NCBI GenBank assembly: GCA_019648995.1
Contig: BLXT01000588.1
Coordinates: 626,406-662,265 of the forward strand
From: Plakobranchus ocellatus
Lineage: Eukaryota; Mollusca; Gastropoda; Plakobranchidae
Direction: 5' to 3'
DNA: 35,860 nucleotides
Shown here: positions 1-13,500 of the stretch, in pieces
Position numbering within the stretch: position 1 is the stretch's first letter
Layout: every line of letters starts with the position of its first letter
Position numbers and translations under genes: made by a program
The notes under the pieces: generated by a model
The model's input: only the letters and a program-made list of their open reading frames with translations
Told to the model about the DNA's origin: nothing
Databases searched by the model: none

Positions 1-725
1 GTGAAAATTGTTTGAGTCTTTGTGTGAGTGCCTATTCCGTGAAGCAGCTCTGATGATTTGAAAAGCTGAGCTGGATGGTATTTTGCATTTTGTGTGATAT
101 GGGCAACTTGATGAATCTTGCAAATAACAAAGATGCTGGTAGGTTTTGAATAAAGACCAGTTTGTGAGATCCCATAAAAAGGCTTACCATTGTGCTTAAA
201 AATGGAACATGCATGCATGATGATGCACTCATGTACTGAAATCAAGTGACAGAATGGCTTGATAAGTCACAATTGCAAACATATGACACCTTATAGTGAT
301 GATGAAGAAAAATCTAGTTTGATTGCACGACGAATTGAAGCAATGTTGTGTTTAAAATATATGCAAAAGAGAGTGTAAAGATGCGCCTGAAGCTCTTATA
401 GTGTTATTCAGGTGTCTCTAGACCAGCCCAAATCAATCACAAGTAATATTTTGAACATTTTAAATCATTGTTACTGCCTAAAACTGTAGCACATAGTGAG
501 GTTAGAAATTATAAAAACTGGATACACTTGGGACAAAAATGATTTTAATCACATGCAATAAGCACACACTTTGGCAGTCTTAACACAGATAATGTAAGCC
601 ATAAAATGTAAGTTGCATATGATGTAACATTGTTTTTTTTTCCTTTTGCAAATAATATTGCAACTGTTGTTTTTTTTTTCTTTTTGTTATAACAAGGAGG
701 GTTTGATTTTTTTTTTTTTAAATAG
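1..725 (+). other. Intron upstream of the first visible exon
   Basis: AT-rich sequence ending in a strong pyrimidine tract and the acceptor AATAG at 721-725. I see no coding segment, RNA gene or repeat here. The short minus-strand reading frame at 32-232 has no recognisable content. Confidence 0.7.
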
Positions 726-912
726 GTTAAGTATAAGGCTCATGGATCTCGTGATGAGGAGAAATTTGAGGTGGTTGAAGGTGAAGACACTATGAATACA
801 ACATTAACTGGCCTGCGTATGTTTGTTGAATATGATATCCAAGTGTTAGCTTACAGCAGAATTGGAGATGGTGTCCTCAGCTCAAAAGTGACTATAAGAA
901 CCCTAGCCGGAG
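726..912 (+). CDS. sdk: sdk exon 1 of window: second half of FN3-7
   Basis: Residues 1-62 of the partial protein plus one base (phase 0 in, phase 1 out). The acceptor follows a long T tract; the donor is G|GTAATT at 912/913. The text contains the late-FN3 pattern L..L..F..Y.I.V.A.S..GDG (TLTGLRMFVEYDIQVLAYSR), so it is the C-terminal half of an FN3 domain whose first half is upstream. MNTT gives a possible N-glycosylation site. Domain number 7 is inferred by counting back from the membrane and comparing with the usual thirteen FN3 domains of Sidekick. Confidence 0.88.
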
Positions 913-3900
913 GTAATTATTTTTTATCAGCTTTGTGTATTTTTTGTTCTGTAAAGAATATTCTTATTCCTGAAAGAGAGTATAGCTTTGTCTTAGAATT
1001 TAAAAGTATGATTGTTAATTTTTTTTTTTTTTGCTTTTTCTTTTTTTTTTTCTTTTTTGTGTTGAAATTATTGGTCTTATCTTGTGATCTAAAGCCTAAA
1101 TGATATCTTAGTAGTTGCCAACACTGATTTTTTTTACCACAGGTCTCCCAAAGTTTTAGTCTTGATTTTTAGCCAACCCAGTTTCAGGCTTAAAATAATA
1201 TTTTGAGAACACTTGACAGAGAAGTCATAATGATCTTTTTTTTCTTGATGGATGGGAAGGGCATTTTTTTCCCCCTAATATGATTCAGGTTATAGACTAT
1301 CAAAGTATAAACTAAATGACTACTTTCTTAATGATAGATTTGTATGCGGCCAGATGTAATCTGCTTTTGTCAAACTAAGCTACTTAAACAATATTTTTTC
1401 CTGATATCAACAGTGCAAAATGTGCTAATAAAGCTTGCAAAAAATCAAACGTGATATATATCAACAGTTTTCATACTAAATATAAGATTGTATCGTTGTG
1501 TAGTTCTTTTTAAGACATTTTGACTGACGGCTGATTTTTTTGTGGCTGTCTTCCATTTACTTTTTGTAATTTTTGTTTGTTATTATATGCTACCTAGGCA
1601 TAATAACTGAAGTGAATGCATTCTGACTGAAACAATAATGTTTGCTTTATATGCCTTTTCCTATGAAGTCCAAAATTGTCTTTAAATATCTCCTATATTT
1701 TGTATGAAATTTCAATTTTTTTTTTTTAAGCTCCTGGCCCTCCTGTCAATATCTGGTTTCCTGAAGTATCAGAAAATTCTGTAACCATAGTGTGGCAGCA
1801 GCCAGATGAGCCAAATGGTGTTATTCGCAGATACAAGGTGGCTTGGAGGCGATTTGACGAATCAGTATCAGTTATGCAGGTAATAACATAGCATTGTCTT
1901 CATAAGCATATTTTTGTTTTTTAAAATACATTATGTTATTCAGACCATCGTATATTTATGTGTTTTGATTAATTTTAGCATTGACAGCATCATATAAACT
2001 TTATTAAACATACTCATTTTGTCATAGACATTTTTCGAAAAAATGAAGCATCCCATCAGAACCATGCAGGGAAGATTATACAATTGAAAAGAAAAATTTT
2101 CATAATTTTTACATAAATATTAAGCAACATCCAATAACAACTATATGCTCTGGCAATATCTTCTGCAGACCAATTCAGTGGACAAAAATATTGATGCATC
2201 ACTTAGCCACACAGTTTCTGGATTGAATGCAGAGACAACGTACATCTTTTCTGTGACAGCACGCACACAGGATGATTGGGGAGAAGAGGCTATTGTAGAG
2301 GTTTACACAAGAACCAATAGAGGTAGGCTCCATAGTTTTTGGTTTTTGTTTGTTTTTTTTCCTCCCTTTAGCAAACCTCATGAAGGCACATTGTAAGTGT
2401 GTATATTATTTTATTTTCAACTTGGAGAAATAGAATCTTTCATTGAAAATGATCTCTGTGTAGCAATTACCTTTTTACACTTTTAGTCATTACCCAGAAC
2501 TCTAGCTTCAATATAAGTTATGAACTCTCAATGCCCAAGAGACCCTTTCTTCACTGTCATCTGCACTGTTAAGATTAAATTTTCTTGTAGTTTGTTAAGA
2601 GTCATACATTTGTGAAATGTTGAGATAAGATCTACTTTTAAATGATATTATGGTTTTGAAATTGCTTCAATAGGTTTGAATAAAATGTTTATTTATAAGA
2701 CCTTTTGTGATGCATCAGAAATTTCTCTTTTTATGTAAAGTCACTTATAATAGCCAAGTTGACACAGAAATTAAGGGGGAAACTTTATTTACGTGTGTAA
2801 GATAAAAGAGGATAAATATTGTGATTGATAAAGTAGCTGCAAAAATATTAACTATCAGGAAGATTACCTGTTGCTTCTTACAATTTTATTGCAAAGACCA
2901 TGGTCTCGCCAACATTTGTTTGATTTGCTTATATAATTGTATTTCCATTCAATTCATAAATCTGCTATGCTTAAGAAATCAGTCATATCTTGCTAAATAG
3001 TCAAAATTAGTCACAAGACAAATTTGCACATTTTAAATGTATGTTATTTAGATGTTTATAATCTTGGGTCTGATGAAAACTTGAAAAGGCTATGTTATTT
3101 CTTATTTAAGAGCTGCCCTTTCGGTTTTTTCTCTAAAATATTGTAAAAAAATGTTTTTTTTCTATTTGTTGATACTCACGTGCATCATCTAACTCACGTG
3201 TTTTATTTCTTTACTTTGATATTTTGATTTTAACTCGGAGATGAAGACCCACAGCTTGAATTATTTTGTGAGATTGCTACACATTGTCCAAAGGAGTTAA
3301 TGGTGGCAAATCAAGTAGCTACAAGTTAGCTTAATCAAAATGTTTCTTTTTGTTAATTTTGTTAATCACTGGTCAAAGTGGTTTGGAGCTCACTTAATTT
3401 CTCCTGAAATTTTGAAAATTAAATTATTTTAAGATTTAAATTCACTTTAAAAATAGAAGCAAAAAGGAAGCTTAATATTCACTACCTAAGACTCGCACTC
3501 GATAAAGCACATAAAAGCAATCAGCAAAAAAGTGATTTTTGCCCCAAAAATTGGAATCATATTTCTTTCTCAAGGAGCATTACAGGAGGTTTGTGCCATT
3601 GGATTATGAAATAAACACTTTTGGAATATCAGCATCAACAAAAATCTCAAGACTGCAATAAAATTTTTTAAGTTCACTTTGAAGTAACTTTTTTAGTAAA
3701 AATGATCAAGAATGAAAATTTTACTTCGTCTTTACTGTTGCCCCTCAATCCTTAAGAAGTATTCCTTATCTATATGTACACTGTGAAAAAAAAGTGTTGG
3801 AAACTTGGCACACTTTAGATGGGATGAGCTGATTTGCATTTTTGCAGTATTTTTTGTGATGTTGAAAATAAATGGATAAGGGATTGAATTTTTTGGGAGT

Positions 3901-4489
3901 TATAAAGACTCGAACTAATTTTTAGCAAAAAATGTTTATAATTGAATACAGACTTGAAAATTTTTTCGGGGCAAATCCAACACATTAGGATTTTCTATGT
4001 ATATATTATTTTTAATGTCTCTTAATTTTAATTTTATCCCTTTTTTTTTCTCAATATTTAGATTTTCTTTTCAAATATGCTGCCTATAGATCCTAAAGCA
4101 TCTCTCAAATCAAAGAAACCAAGAGACCATCACAAAGCTCTATTTGTATTCTGAATCTCCTTTTTTTTTTTTATTTTTTATGGGTTTTTTCCCAAATCTA
4201 TAACATTAAAAAATGATTCATTTTTTTCTACACTATTCACATGTATTTGTCTTTCAGATCGTCCCAATCCACCATACAATGTTCGAATTGGTACCTCAGA
4301 AATCAAAGCGCGCTCTATGGATATTTATTGGTCAGAGGGCAATACTAACTTTGGACCAATTCGTAACTATACCATTCAGTATCGCCTGCGAAGTTCCATA
4401 GAATGGAATACAGTGGAAGAGATAATTGGTCCAGGCACATTATCTTACATAGTTTATGGGTGAGTGAAAGTATGATAACATGTCTGCAG

Positions 4490-4528
<39 letters not shown>

Positions 4529-7500
4529 TGGTGGATTTATTGAATTTTTCAACTAACTACTCGAAAATCACTGCATGTAGAGCTACAAAATTCTCTGAAT
4601 AAGTATGTGATAGTCTAACTTAAAAAATGTCAGAGCAGCAAGTTAACTTTAGTATTTCAAATTATTTTAAAATAATGAAATATGATTGGGACGTTTATTT
4701 TTCAGCCATCCAGCTTTATAAACAGGCCATTCCATTTGCTCATCAATTTACACCCCAAAGCAATTAGTGTTGAAAATGAAAATTGTAAAAAAAAATTGAA
4801 TGATTCATGAGGAAAAGGTGTGCAAATAAAAAGATATAGACCTGTCTTAATAAGGAATCTAGGTCTAGATTCATGAAAGACTCGGTTCTAGGACCCACTT
4901 GAACAAAGTGGTGTTATATAAGTCTAGGATAGGTGAAATAAAAATGTAATTTAACTATTTCTCAGTGTGCGTATATGTGAATTGGCTGCACGGACAGAGC
5001 AAGAAATAGAGAAAAATTATGTAGTTAAAAGTTGGACCTAATCTACATCTTGATCTATAATGTAAAAAATAATATAGACCTAGATATGAAGACCAGATTT
5101 CAACACTTCTCTTGGTAACCTTTTTTTTCGGTGTTGTTGGAAAGTCAATGAGATGAAAAAAATAACATGTAATGAGAGTTTTTGTCAGAGGCAATAATTG
5201 TATTGATAGCTGCCCATTCTGGATTGATTTATTCAGCTTGTTAGGTATATAATTTCGTACGTTGTACAGTATTTAGTTTATGCTCAACGTTTTTAAAAAG
5301 ACTTTTTAGAAAATTCTTCTTATGAGCTCCAATGCTTGAAAGCTTTCCAAACTTGTCATACCTGTTTCTTAGTATGCTTGCACTTGCATCTTTCTTAGAT
5401 GGTAGGATTGTTATCACTATACTTCCCAATATTTCTTTTTCCAACCCTGTTCATTTTAAAAGTTCTCTAAATATGGCATGGGCAAAAATATATATTTTGG
5501 AGGCTGGAGGCTTTTTTAAGCTGAAGATTGCGATGAAGCTGATACTTAACAAGAAAATATCTTTAATCACAGATCCTTTACCCACACCAGATATTTATTT
5601 TCTTTAACATCTGCAAACCTGTCTAAAAATGTGTCAATAGTCAGTCCTGATTTTTCCAATATTATGAGGATTGTGAATTTGATGCGAGGGAAACATAGCT
5701 TTTAAGTGGATGGCACCCATTCTGTTTATATATTATCTAGATCTAGAAAAATGTTAGGTCTCAAAAGTATATTTATATTCTTATTCAAATTCAAACAGTA
5801 ACTGTAAGGAAAATCAATCAAGAACTAAAACTAAATTAAATGTATTTTTTTAAAACAATAATTTTTTAATTTTAACTTAGAACTGATAACATATCAAAAA
5901 ATGGTCACTCGTCTGAAATATCATTCCCTATAATATTCATTTGTTTTAGCTGCAAGTTAAAATGTTATTCTATATTTCAATTTTACTGCTACTCTTTTTT
6001 AGGCTTCAACCCAATTCATACTACTCTTTCCGTGTTGCTGCAACCAATGATCTTGGCATGAGTAATTTTAGTGCACCGTCAAATGAAAGACAGACTCTTC
6101 AAGATAGTAAGGCATAAGTTTATATGTTCTTTGATGTGTATGATAAAGGATGATAAGCAGACCTAAGGATCTTAGTTTCAGACATTCCATAAAATCTCTG
6201 AATTAATAAAAACTGATGTTGAGGCAGAAAAGAAGTTTTGCAATATCATTTTTAGTTGTCATTTTGTGAAGGCAATATTGTGCAGTGTTAATTAGGTCTG
6301 TTTTCAAAAGCTCTTGTATAGATACCCAAATTTTGATCAAGATTTTGTAACCTTTATCCTAGAAAGTAGATATATTTAATAAAATAGGTTGGTTTTTTTT
6401 TTTCTTTTTTGTTTGATCTTAATTTCATTATTCTTTTTTTGTGATGTCAAAAATGTCGCAAAGAAAGTCATTTTTTTTATCACAAACTGAGATGTCCTTG
6501 TGCTTTTTTTTTTATAGAACCTGATGGTGCTCCCCAAAATGTGGCCATAGTTGCACTTACTCGAGAATCTATTAAAATTACATGGGAGGTGAGTAACATT
6601 TTATAAACTTTACAGAAAAATTTGAAACTGTAAAAATGTAATTTTTTTGTACTTGTCTTTCCAAAGAAGAAGTTTCACCTCACTTTATCAATGGGGTTTA
6701 ATTTTTCAGGGACTTTTTTTCATAATAGGCTCTTAGAGGCATTTTGGTTTTTTTTTTCTTTTTGAATAAATTTTTCTTATATTCATGTCCTTATGCTTTC
6801 TTTTATCATTACTAGCATCCAGCCTTATGAGGCTAGAACACTAGACATCATCTAGTATTGACAGTGAAATATAAGAATTCGTATGAATGTTTTTCTTCTA
6901 CATATGAGCATTATCTTTTGAAAATTAATGTAACTAGAAAAAGTGAAACAGGAATGACATTTTTTAGGTTACCTTCTTTTAAATTTCATTTTTTCAATAA
7001 GTTAATACTACATAATATCAAACACCTGGGCAAAATGTAGGTAACTTTGGTAAAATTCAAATGAAAATATGTTGATTTCCTCAAAAATATAATGATTTTT
7101 TTCATAGTTTGCTGTGGGTCTTCAAAGGCTGCCCAGGAATATGTATAGAGCTGTGTTTGACCTGTGATCCACAATTTATCCACCCATTCACTTAATAAAA
7201 AAATTTTATTCACAGTAAAATTGAATTCCTGCCACAAATATCGACCATTTCACCTTATAAAGGAGAAAATTTTAAAATGTTCATGGACAGCATTCATTCC
7301 TCAGTTTTGTTATGCGTTACCGATTAAACCACATCAAAAAAGTTCCATGTACCTGTTCATTGTATCTTTTTACTGTCTTTGGCTTTTTCCTTTAACAAAA
7401 CTGACACATAAAAATTGAACTAGATTATTCTTATCATGAAATCGAGCATCAACTTAAATGCATCAGCGCTGCATGATTTGCCATGTTGGATTGAAACGCA

Positions 7501-10500
7501 CAAGGTTTCTTTTTTTTGGGCCAGATAGCACATCCACTGTATAATTCTTAACCCTAGGGTCTTCAACAGGAAGTTTCATTAATGCAGCATAATGAGATGT
7601 TGAAGTGTGAAATGCCAGCATGAACAATGCTTAGTTATCAAATGTAATATTTCGCTGAGTGTTGATGTAGCAGACTTTCATTAGTGATGCCCATGTCTTC
7701 ACAACACTTACTTTTCAAGGCTCCAGAACTTGAGTTATGGAACAGTGATTTTTTGATGGGTTACTATGTGAGGCTTCGGCTGGAGCATGAGGGTCAACAA
7801 GTTCCTTCTCATGGATATGGTGATGGTCATTCAGAAAGTGATAAGGATGAGCTGTCGTGGCAGTACTACCACATCAACAATCTTGAATTTGTTCAAGGAG
7901 ATCTGGAACCAGGCCTCAAATACATGTGCAATGTTCAGGCTTACAATTTCCTTGGTGGAGGGCCTTGGAGTATTGGAGCCTTCACTTACTTAGAGATTGG
8001 TACTTGCTGCATGATCTTTTAGAATTTATCTTTGTTTCTTGGATACTCCTGGTCTTTAGTGTTGTCAACCTGGTGAGCAAAAATCAGTGTGCTGCATGAC
8101 AGTGTAATCTAAACTGTGAGCACAGCTTGGTCTTTACAAGTGGGTCATCCGCACCTGCATTTTGAATTGATACATAAAAGTGGTAGTTTTTCCCAATTTT
8201 TGTGCCACCTGGTTTCTTTCCTTTAGTTGGTTCAGCTGTTTCATCTATTTTTTGTTGTCCTCCCTTTTTGTTCTTTGCACTTTTTATCAACTGCAGATTT
8301 TAAATTTTGTTTAAACCAAAATTATTTCATGTGTCTTTTTATATGTGACCAAAATTAATGTTTGATGTATTATCTGTAAAGTGTTGTGCTTCATGTAGGT
8401 GTCTAATGTCTTGTATGTTGAAGGTAAGATATTTGTCGTGACCTTTCTCGTTTGTGTCAGTAATCTTTTTACCTACAGTTTTAACATCCAGAAGCTGGCA
8501 AGTATTGGGTAATTAAAGTTGATTTTCAGTAGAATTGTATTGTCAACTCATTTTTTTTTTTTTTAATTGTTGAGGGATTATGACTTTTGTACATTTATAC
8601 AATTCCCTTTATAGCCGCCACCTGAAGATACTTGGAATGGATTCCTACTGCAGGACATTGTTATGTTTCGTGAGGAGGGTGCTGAAGTTTTCCGTGAGGT
8701 CCCCCCTATTCCCTATGGCACCTTTACAACCACCATGCAACGTCTCACCATAGGTGTCCGCTATGAGATTCGAGTATCCAGTGAAAATTCTGTAGGACGT
8801 GGCCCCCCTAGTGTATTGCAAGTGTTTAGAGTGGGTGATATTGGTAAGAGTTTAACAAGAAGAACATGACCAATAATAAGACCACTTATAGTGTTGGTTT
8901 TGGTACAACTAACTCTTTTTATCCACCAATTTTATTAATGGTCAATATTATACTAACAATACATAACATTTTTTTCTTTTTCAATTTTTATATGGATCAG
9001 GCTTTTTTTTTTTTTTTGTTTGTTTTGAGTTATCAGTTTATCTTAAAGATAGGTCTTATGTCCTTGTTAAAGGCAAATAAAACCAAAAATAAGTAATGAT
9101 GGTTTTAAAATCATTTGGAAAGTCATAACTGCATTATCACATTAGTGTCGATTGTTTTGCAATCAGCACTCTGTGTCAAGCAAAACTTACACTTTGTGAT
9201 ATATCCTAGTTTTTTAGTTCTATGTTAGAAATGTGTTGCTTCTTTTCTACTCTTTTTTGAGATGAGCAAGTGTTCTGAAGTTAGTTTAGCCAAATATTTG
9301 TAATAATTAGATTTTAATTTTGTCTGAAGAGTGCCTTCTGAGTGACTTCATATCCATGATCACAAAGTATTATAATTGAGATGAGCAAGTGTTCTGAAGT
9401 TAGTTTAGCCAAATATTTGTAATAATGAGATTTTAATTCTGTCTGAAGAGTGCCTTCTGAGTGACTTCATATCCATGATCACAAAGTATTATAATTACTG
9501 TCTCAGAAGAAATGGCTTTTCTCAAATATATAAAAATCCCTGGGGAATTTGTTTTGAATAATTTTTTATCAAGCAAAACTTAACTTTTCAAATTGCACTC
9601 TAAAATTTTAAAATCGCTGTCTCTAGGGTTCGGAATAATCATTCACATATCGGGTTAAACATTTGCCATTTCCATGAAAAAGACATTTTTCATGTTTACA
9701 TCTTCATCTGGATTTAACTCTAGTCACTGATCAATATAACTAGGGTTTCTCCTCAAACATGTTCAGAACTAAGTAGGAAAATCATATTTAAAATAAACGT
9801 GCATTGATCTGAGGGGTATATCAATCTATATTAAGTGATGTTTCATTAGGTATTTTCTTTTTTTTTTTTTCCGCCTTTTTTTCATCACCTTATCAGTTGA
9901 TTGTTTTTCATTGCACCTATGCTTAACATGTATGTGCAAAGCTGTATTGAATTTACTGACATATTCAAATAGTTAGCAAGTGGGAAAACAAATAAAGACA
10001 GGGTTTTTTTGTTGTTTTGGTTTTTTTTTTTTGGTTGTAAATTTGATATAAAATAGAAAAAAAAATAGAACCTTCAGATTTTAAGTCAAACAGTCATACC
10101 TTATATTTAAGAGGTTTTCTTTCTGGTAGTAGACAAAATTCCCAAGTTCATAATTATACCAAGTACATTATGGTGTGTGTAAACGTATAGCTGATACTTT
10201 GCTTCTTCAAAACTGAATGCCTGTTTTTTGCCTGTATTGTATTCAGTAAATTTCTGTTCAAAATTCATCCCTTGATTTTATTCAATTTATAAAATAGAAG
10301 GCTTCTCTACTAACATATTAATGAACAGCGCACAAGGATTTTGTTTTTGGCTCTTCAAATTTGTGGCTTTTAAAAGGATATATAGCCAAAACCGTAATCA
10401 CATTACACAAAGATACTAGATGACATAGAACAAATCATGTTTCAGATATTGATATTTATATTTCTAAACAAGACATTATTATCAAAGCAGGCATGATTTC

Positions 10501-13500
10501 ATTGGCTCTAACCATTATATTTTTCTCTTTTGTTTATTCCTAATCTTGTTCCTATTCTTAATCAAAGTTAAAGTTTGTATTCCTATGCTTATTGGTCTTC
10601 TTTGTGTATTACATTTTCCCTCATTGCATGTTGGACCTTTCTTGCTATTATAAATTTAAATTAGACTATCAAGTTTACATTTGCTTTGTTACTAATTATT
10701 TGCATACCTGAAGCCATTATTTATCATTGAACAAGAAAAGGATTATCATTTTCTCTGGAGATTTTTTTTTATGTGTATTTAGCTAGAAACAAATGTTTAA
10801 TTTATACTTTAATTCGTTGGTTTTAAAACAAACTCCACTTTTGACAATTGCTTTTCAACTTTCGAATTTTTTTTTTAATGATTTATTTTAATATGTTATG
10901 TTCCATTCAATATTTTCTTTGCGCTTAATTAAATACCATTTGCTTTTTATTCTAATGATGAAATGAAAAAGCTCATGGAGTTTAGAATTGTATACTTTAG
11001 CATTACTGTATTGATTTGTAAGTACAGATTCTAGATGGCAATTGCTTTCTTCCCTTTTTTTTATTTGGTTCTTTATGATGAATGAAAGGGGATTTTATTA
11101 GGATTTTACTAAAGCATTAGAAAAAAATATCCTGATTCTCAGTAGGAAAAAAATTGAACTCGAAAGTAGAGACATTTCTTTAAGAAGATTACATATTGAT
11201 TTCCTAATTCTGTATATTTTTTAAATCAATTTGAATTGGCTCTTTCTGTCAAAAGAAAATGATTGAAATAACTCATAACTTCCTAACCAACCCCGATTTT
11301 CACCACTGGACCTCATTGTGATAGCTATGCACTTAACTTGCTATAGATGGTCTGCAAAAACTACCAGTGTACTTTTGTTTCCACTAATAACATGGAATAC
11401 TATGTATCAAAATGTTGCTAATAAAAAGGAGAACAAAAGTACAATAAATATAAGGAAGTTTGCACTGATGTAAAAAAAAATATATTGAGAGAAATTTTAC
11501 AAATGGTTGGAAAATTAGTTCATAATCATGAGCCGAGTGGAGTAACCCAGCTTGGGATCTAGAAATTACTAAAAATCTGAGCCAGCTGACTTGGCTTGCC
11601 ACAGAGAGTATGTTAAAAATGAAACTCAGTGGAGTTGAGAAAAAAAACAAAAGTGGCTTCCCTGATATTTGTTTAATTTTTTTTTTTTTTAAACCATGTT
11701 TGTTCCTGTTTGTTTTCTATATATTTGTTTTTATGTTCACAATATTATTGTATTGTAAATGCATCACTTTTGTATTTCTTACTCTGGGAGATAGTTTCTC
11801 ATATATATGCTTACATAATTTCTTTACTTACAGATCTGAATAACTTTATCTTAGATCTAACTAGCAAATAGAAGTTACAGTTTTGTAACTCAATTAGCGC
11901 TAGAGAATCATTAAATAAAATAAGACTGTTCCTTAGATCCCTTTCCTCAGTCAGAGAATATAGTTTCTTTGCTAACTACATAGAGGTTGAAAAATTGCAG
12001 TAATCGACCACACAACAAATTCAGTCATGTCTGCAGGATTACACTCAAGATATGTATCGGATTTGTTATAAACATACAGTGTAATTAAGCGTAGATGTAG
12101 ATGAAGAGAACTGCCCTTTGGTTCTGCAATAAAACACAGAGCAATTTGCACTGTGTCTAAGCCTGTTTACTTTAACTAATCTCTTAAAGATCTTTTGGTC
12201 AACTTTTTTGTTAAAATATGAAACAAATTATTTCTTTTTAAAATTAGTTTCATTAAATATAATTACATAAAGAAATTTTAAACTTAACACTTAGTAATAG
12301 AAAAAACCTTTCTGATCATATTTAATGGATTGTATCGTTGTTTAGTGTAAATGTTAAGAAGTAATGATAATATCGAACTTTGTGGTAGTCTTTCCTTTTT
12401 TTTTTAGATTATTTGCATGCACTAGAAAGAAGGCCAGTCAATTTTTTCTTTCATGATAAAAGTTTATATGTCTTTGTTTCTCCCTAAAACTTTTTTAAAT
12501 TTCTTCTTTTCTGATTGAATCAGAAACATTTGGAAATAGCTGTGACCATGTATAAGATTATTTGACAGAAATTCAAGAAGCTGTATCAGGCCAATGGGAT
12601 GCACTTAGATTCATTTCCAAAACAGCTTGGGAACTGACACCCATGGTTAAATTTTGGCACACAAAGCAAACAAAAAAAAATTTTTTTTCTACCCAGTTTT
12701 CCTTGTTTTGTGTTTGATGTTGTGATTCAGCAACCAGAGTCTGTTCATTCATAGATTTCTATGATAAAATTTGTTGATCAATTTTGCACACAGTGCAAAT
12801 GACCATGTTTTTTCTTCATTCCTTTTTTTCTAAAGCTAATTTAAATCTTTATTGGGGACAAGAAAAAAAAAAACCCAAGATGTACTCATTTTTTGACAAA
12901 AAAGAAGAAAAATATTGTACATGCAGTTTCAATCTAATTAGAAATCAGATGCTTAGTGGGACTGAGATGAGTCCTTTGGATCATGTTTTATCACAGGTAT
13001 ATAGTATAACACAATAGGCACTTTGACTGGAATCTGAAATAGGTACTCTTGAATGTTGAATATGACATTTTTAACTTTATTTAAAGACATAAAGAAAAAG
13101 ATGCCATTATGCTTAAACATTTTACTTGCTGGATGTTTATCTTTAGTTTATTTTCAAATCTAAAAACTCTTTAAAAATTACAATAATCTGTAAAAAATTT
13201 ATGTACATAGTTTCTTTTACTCACTTGAAAATTCAGTTTTAATATTTGACTTAATGAACATTGTTTTGACTTTCTCTGTTTAGCCCCTTTTGAAGCTCCT
13301 CAAGATCTGCAAGTGACAAACAAAAGCTCATCTGAGCTTTTTGTATCATGGACTCCACCACCAAAGGATAGCACCAATGGAGATCTTATTGGATACAAGG
13401 TAAATTTTGAGGTTGTAATGCAGTGTCTGGAAAATTGAGGTTTGAAAAATGCCTATGCAGAGGAACATGATCAGAGGCAGATTTTATATCAGTTTTAACT

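Noticed and set aside
8844-13283. A third alternative copy of exon 7
   Set aside because: No open stretch of the needed length and phase with FN3 residues was found in this intron.
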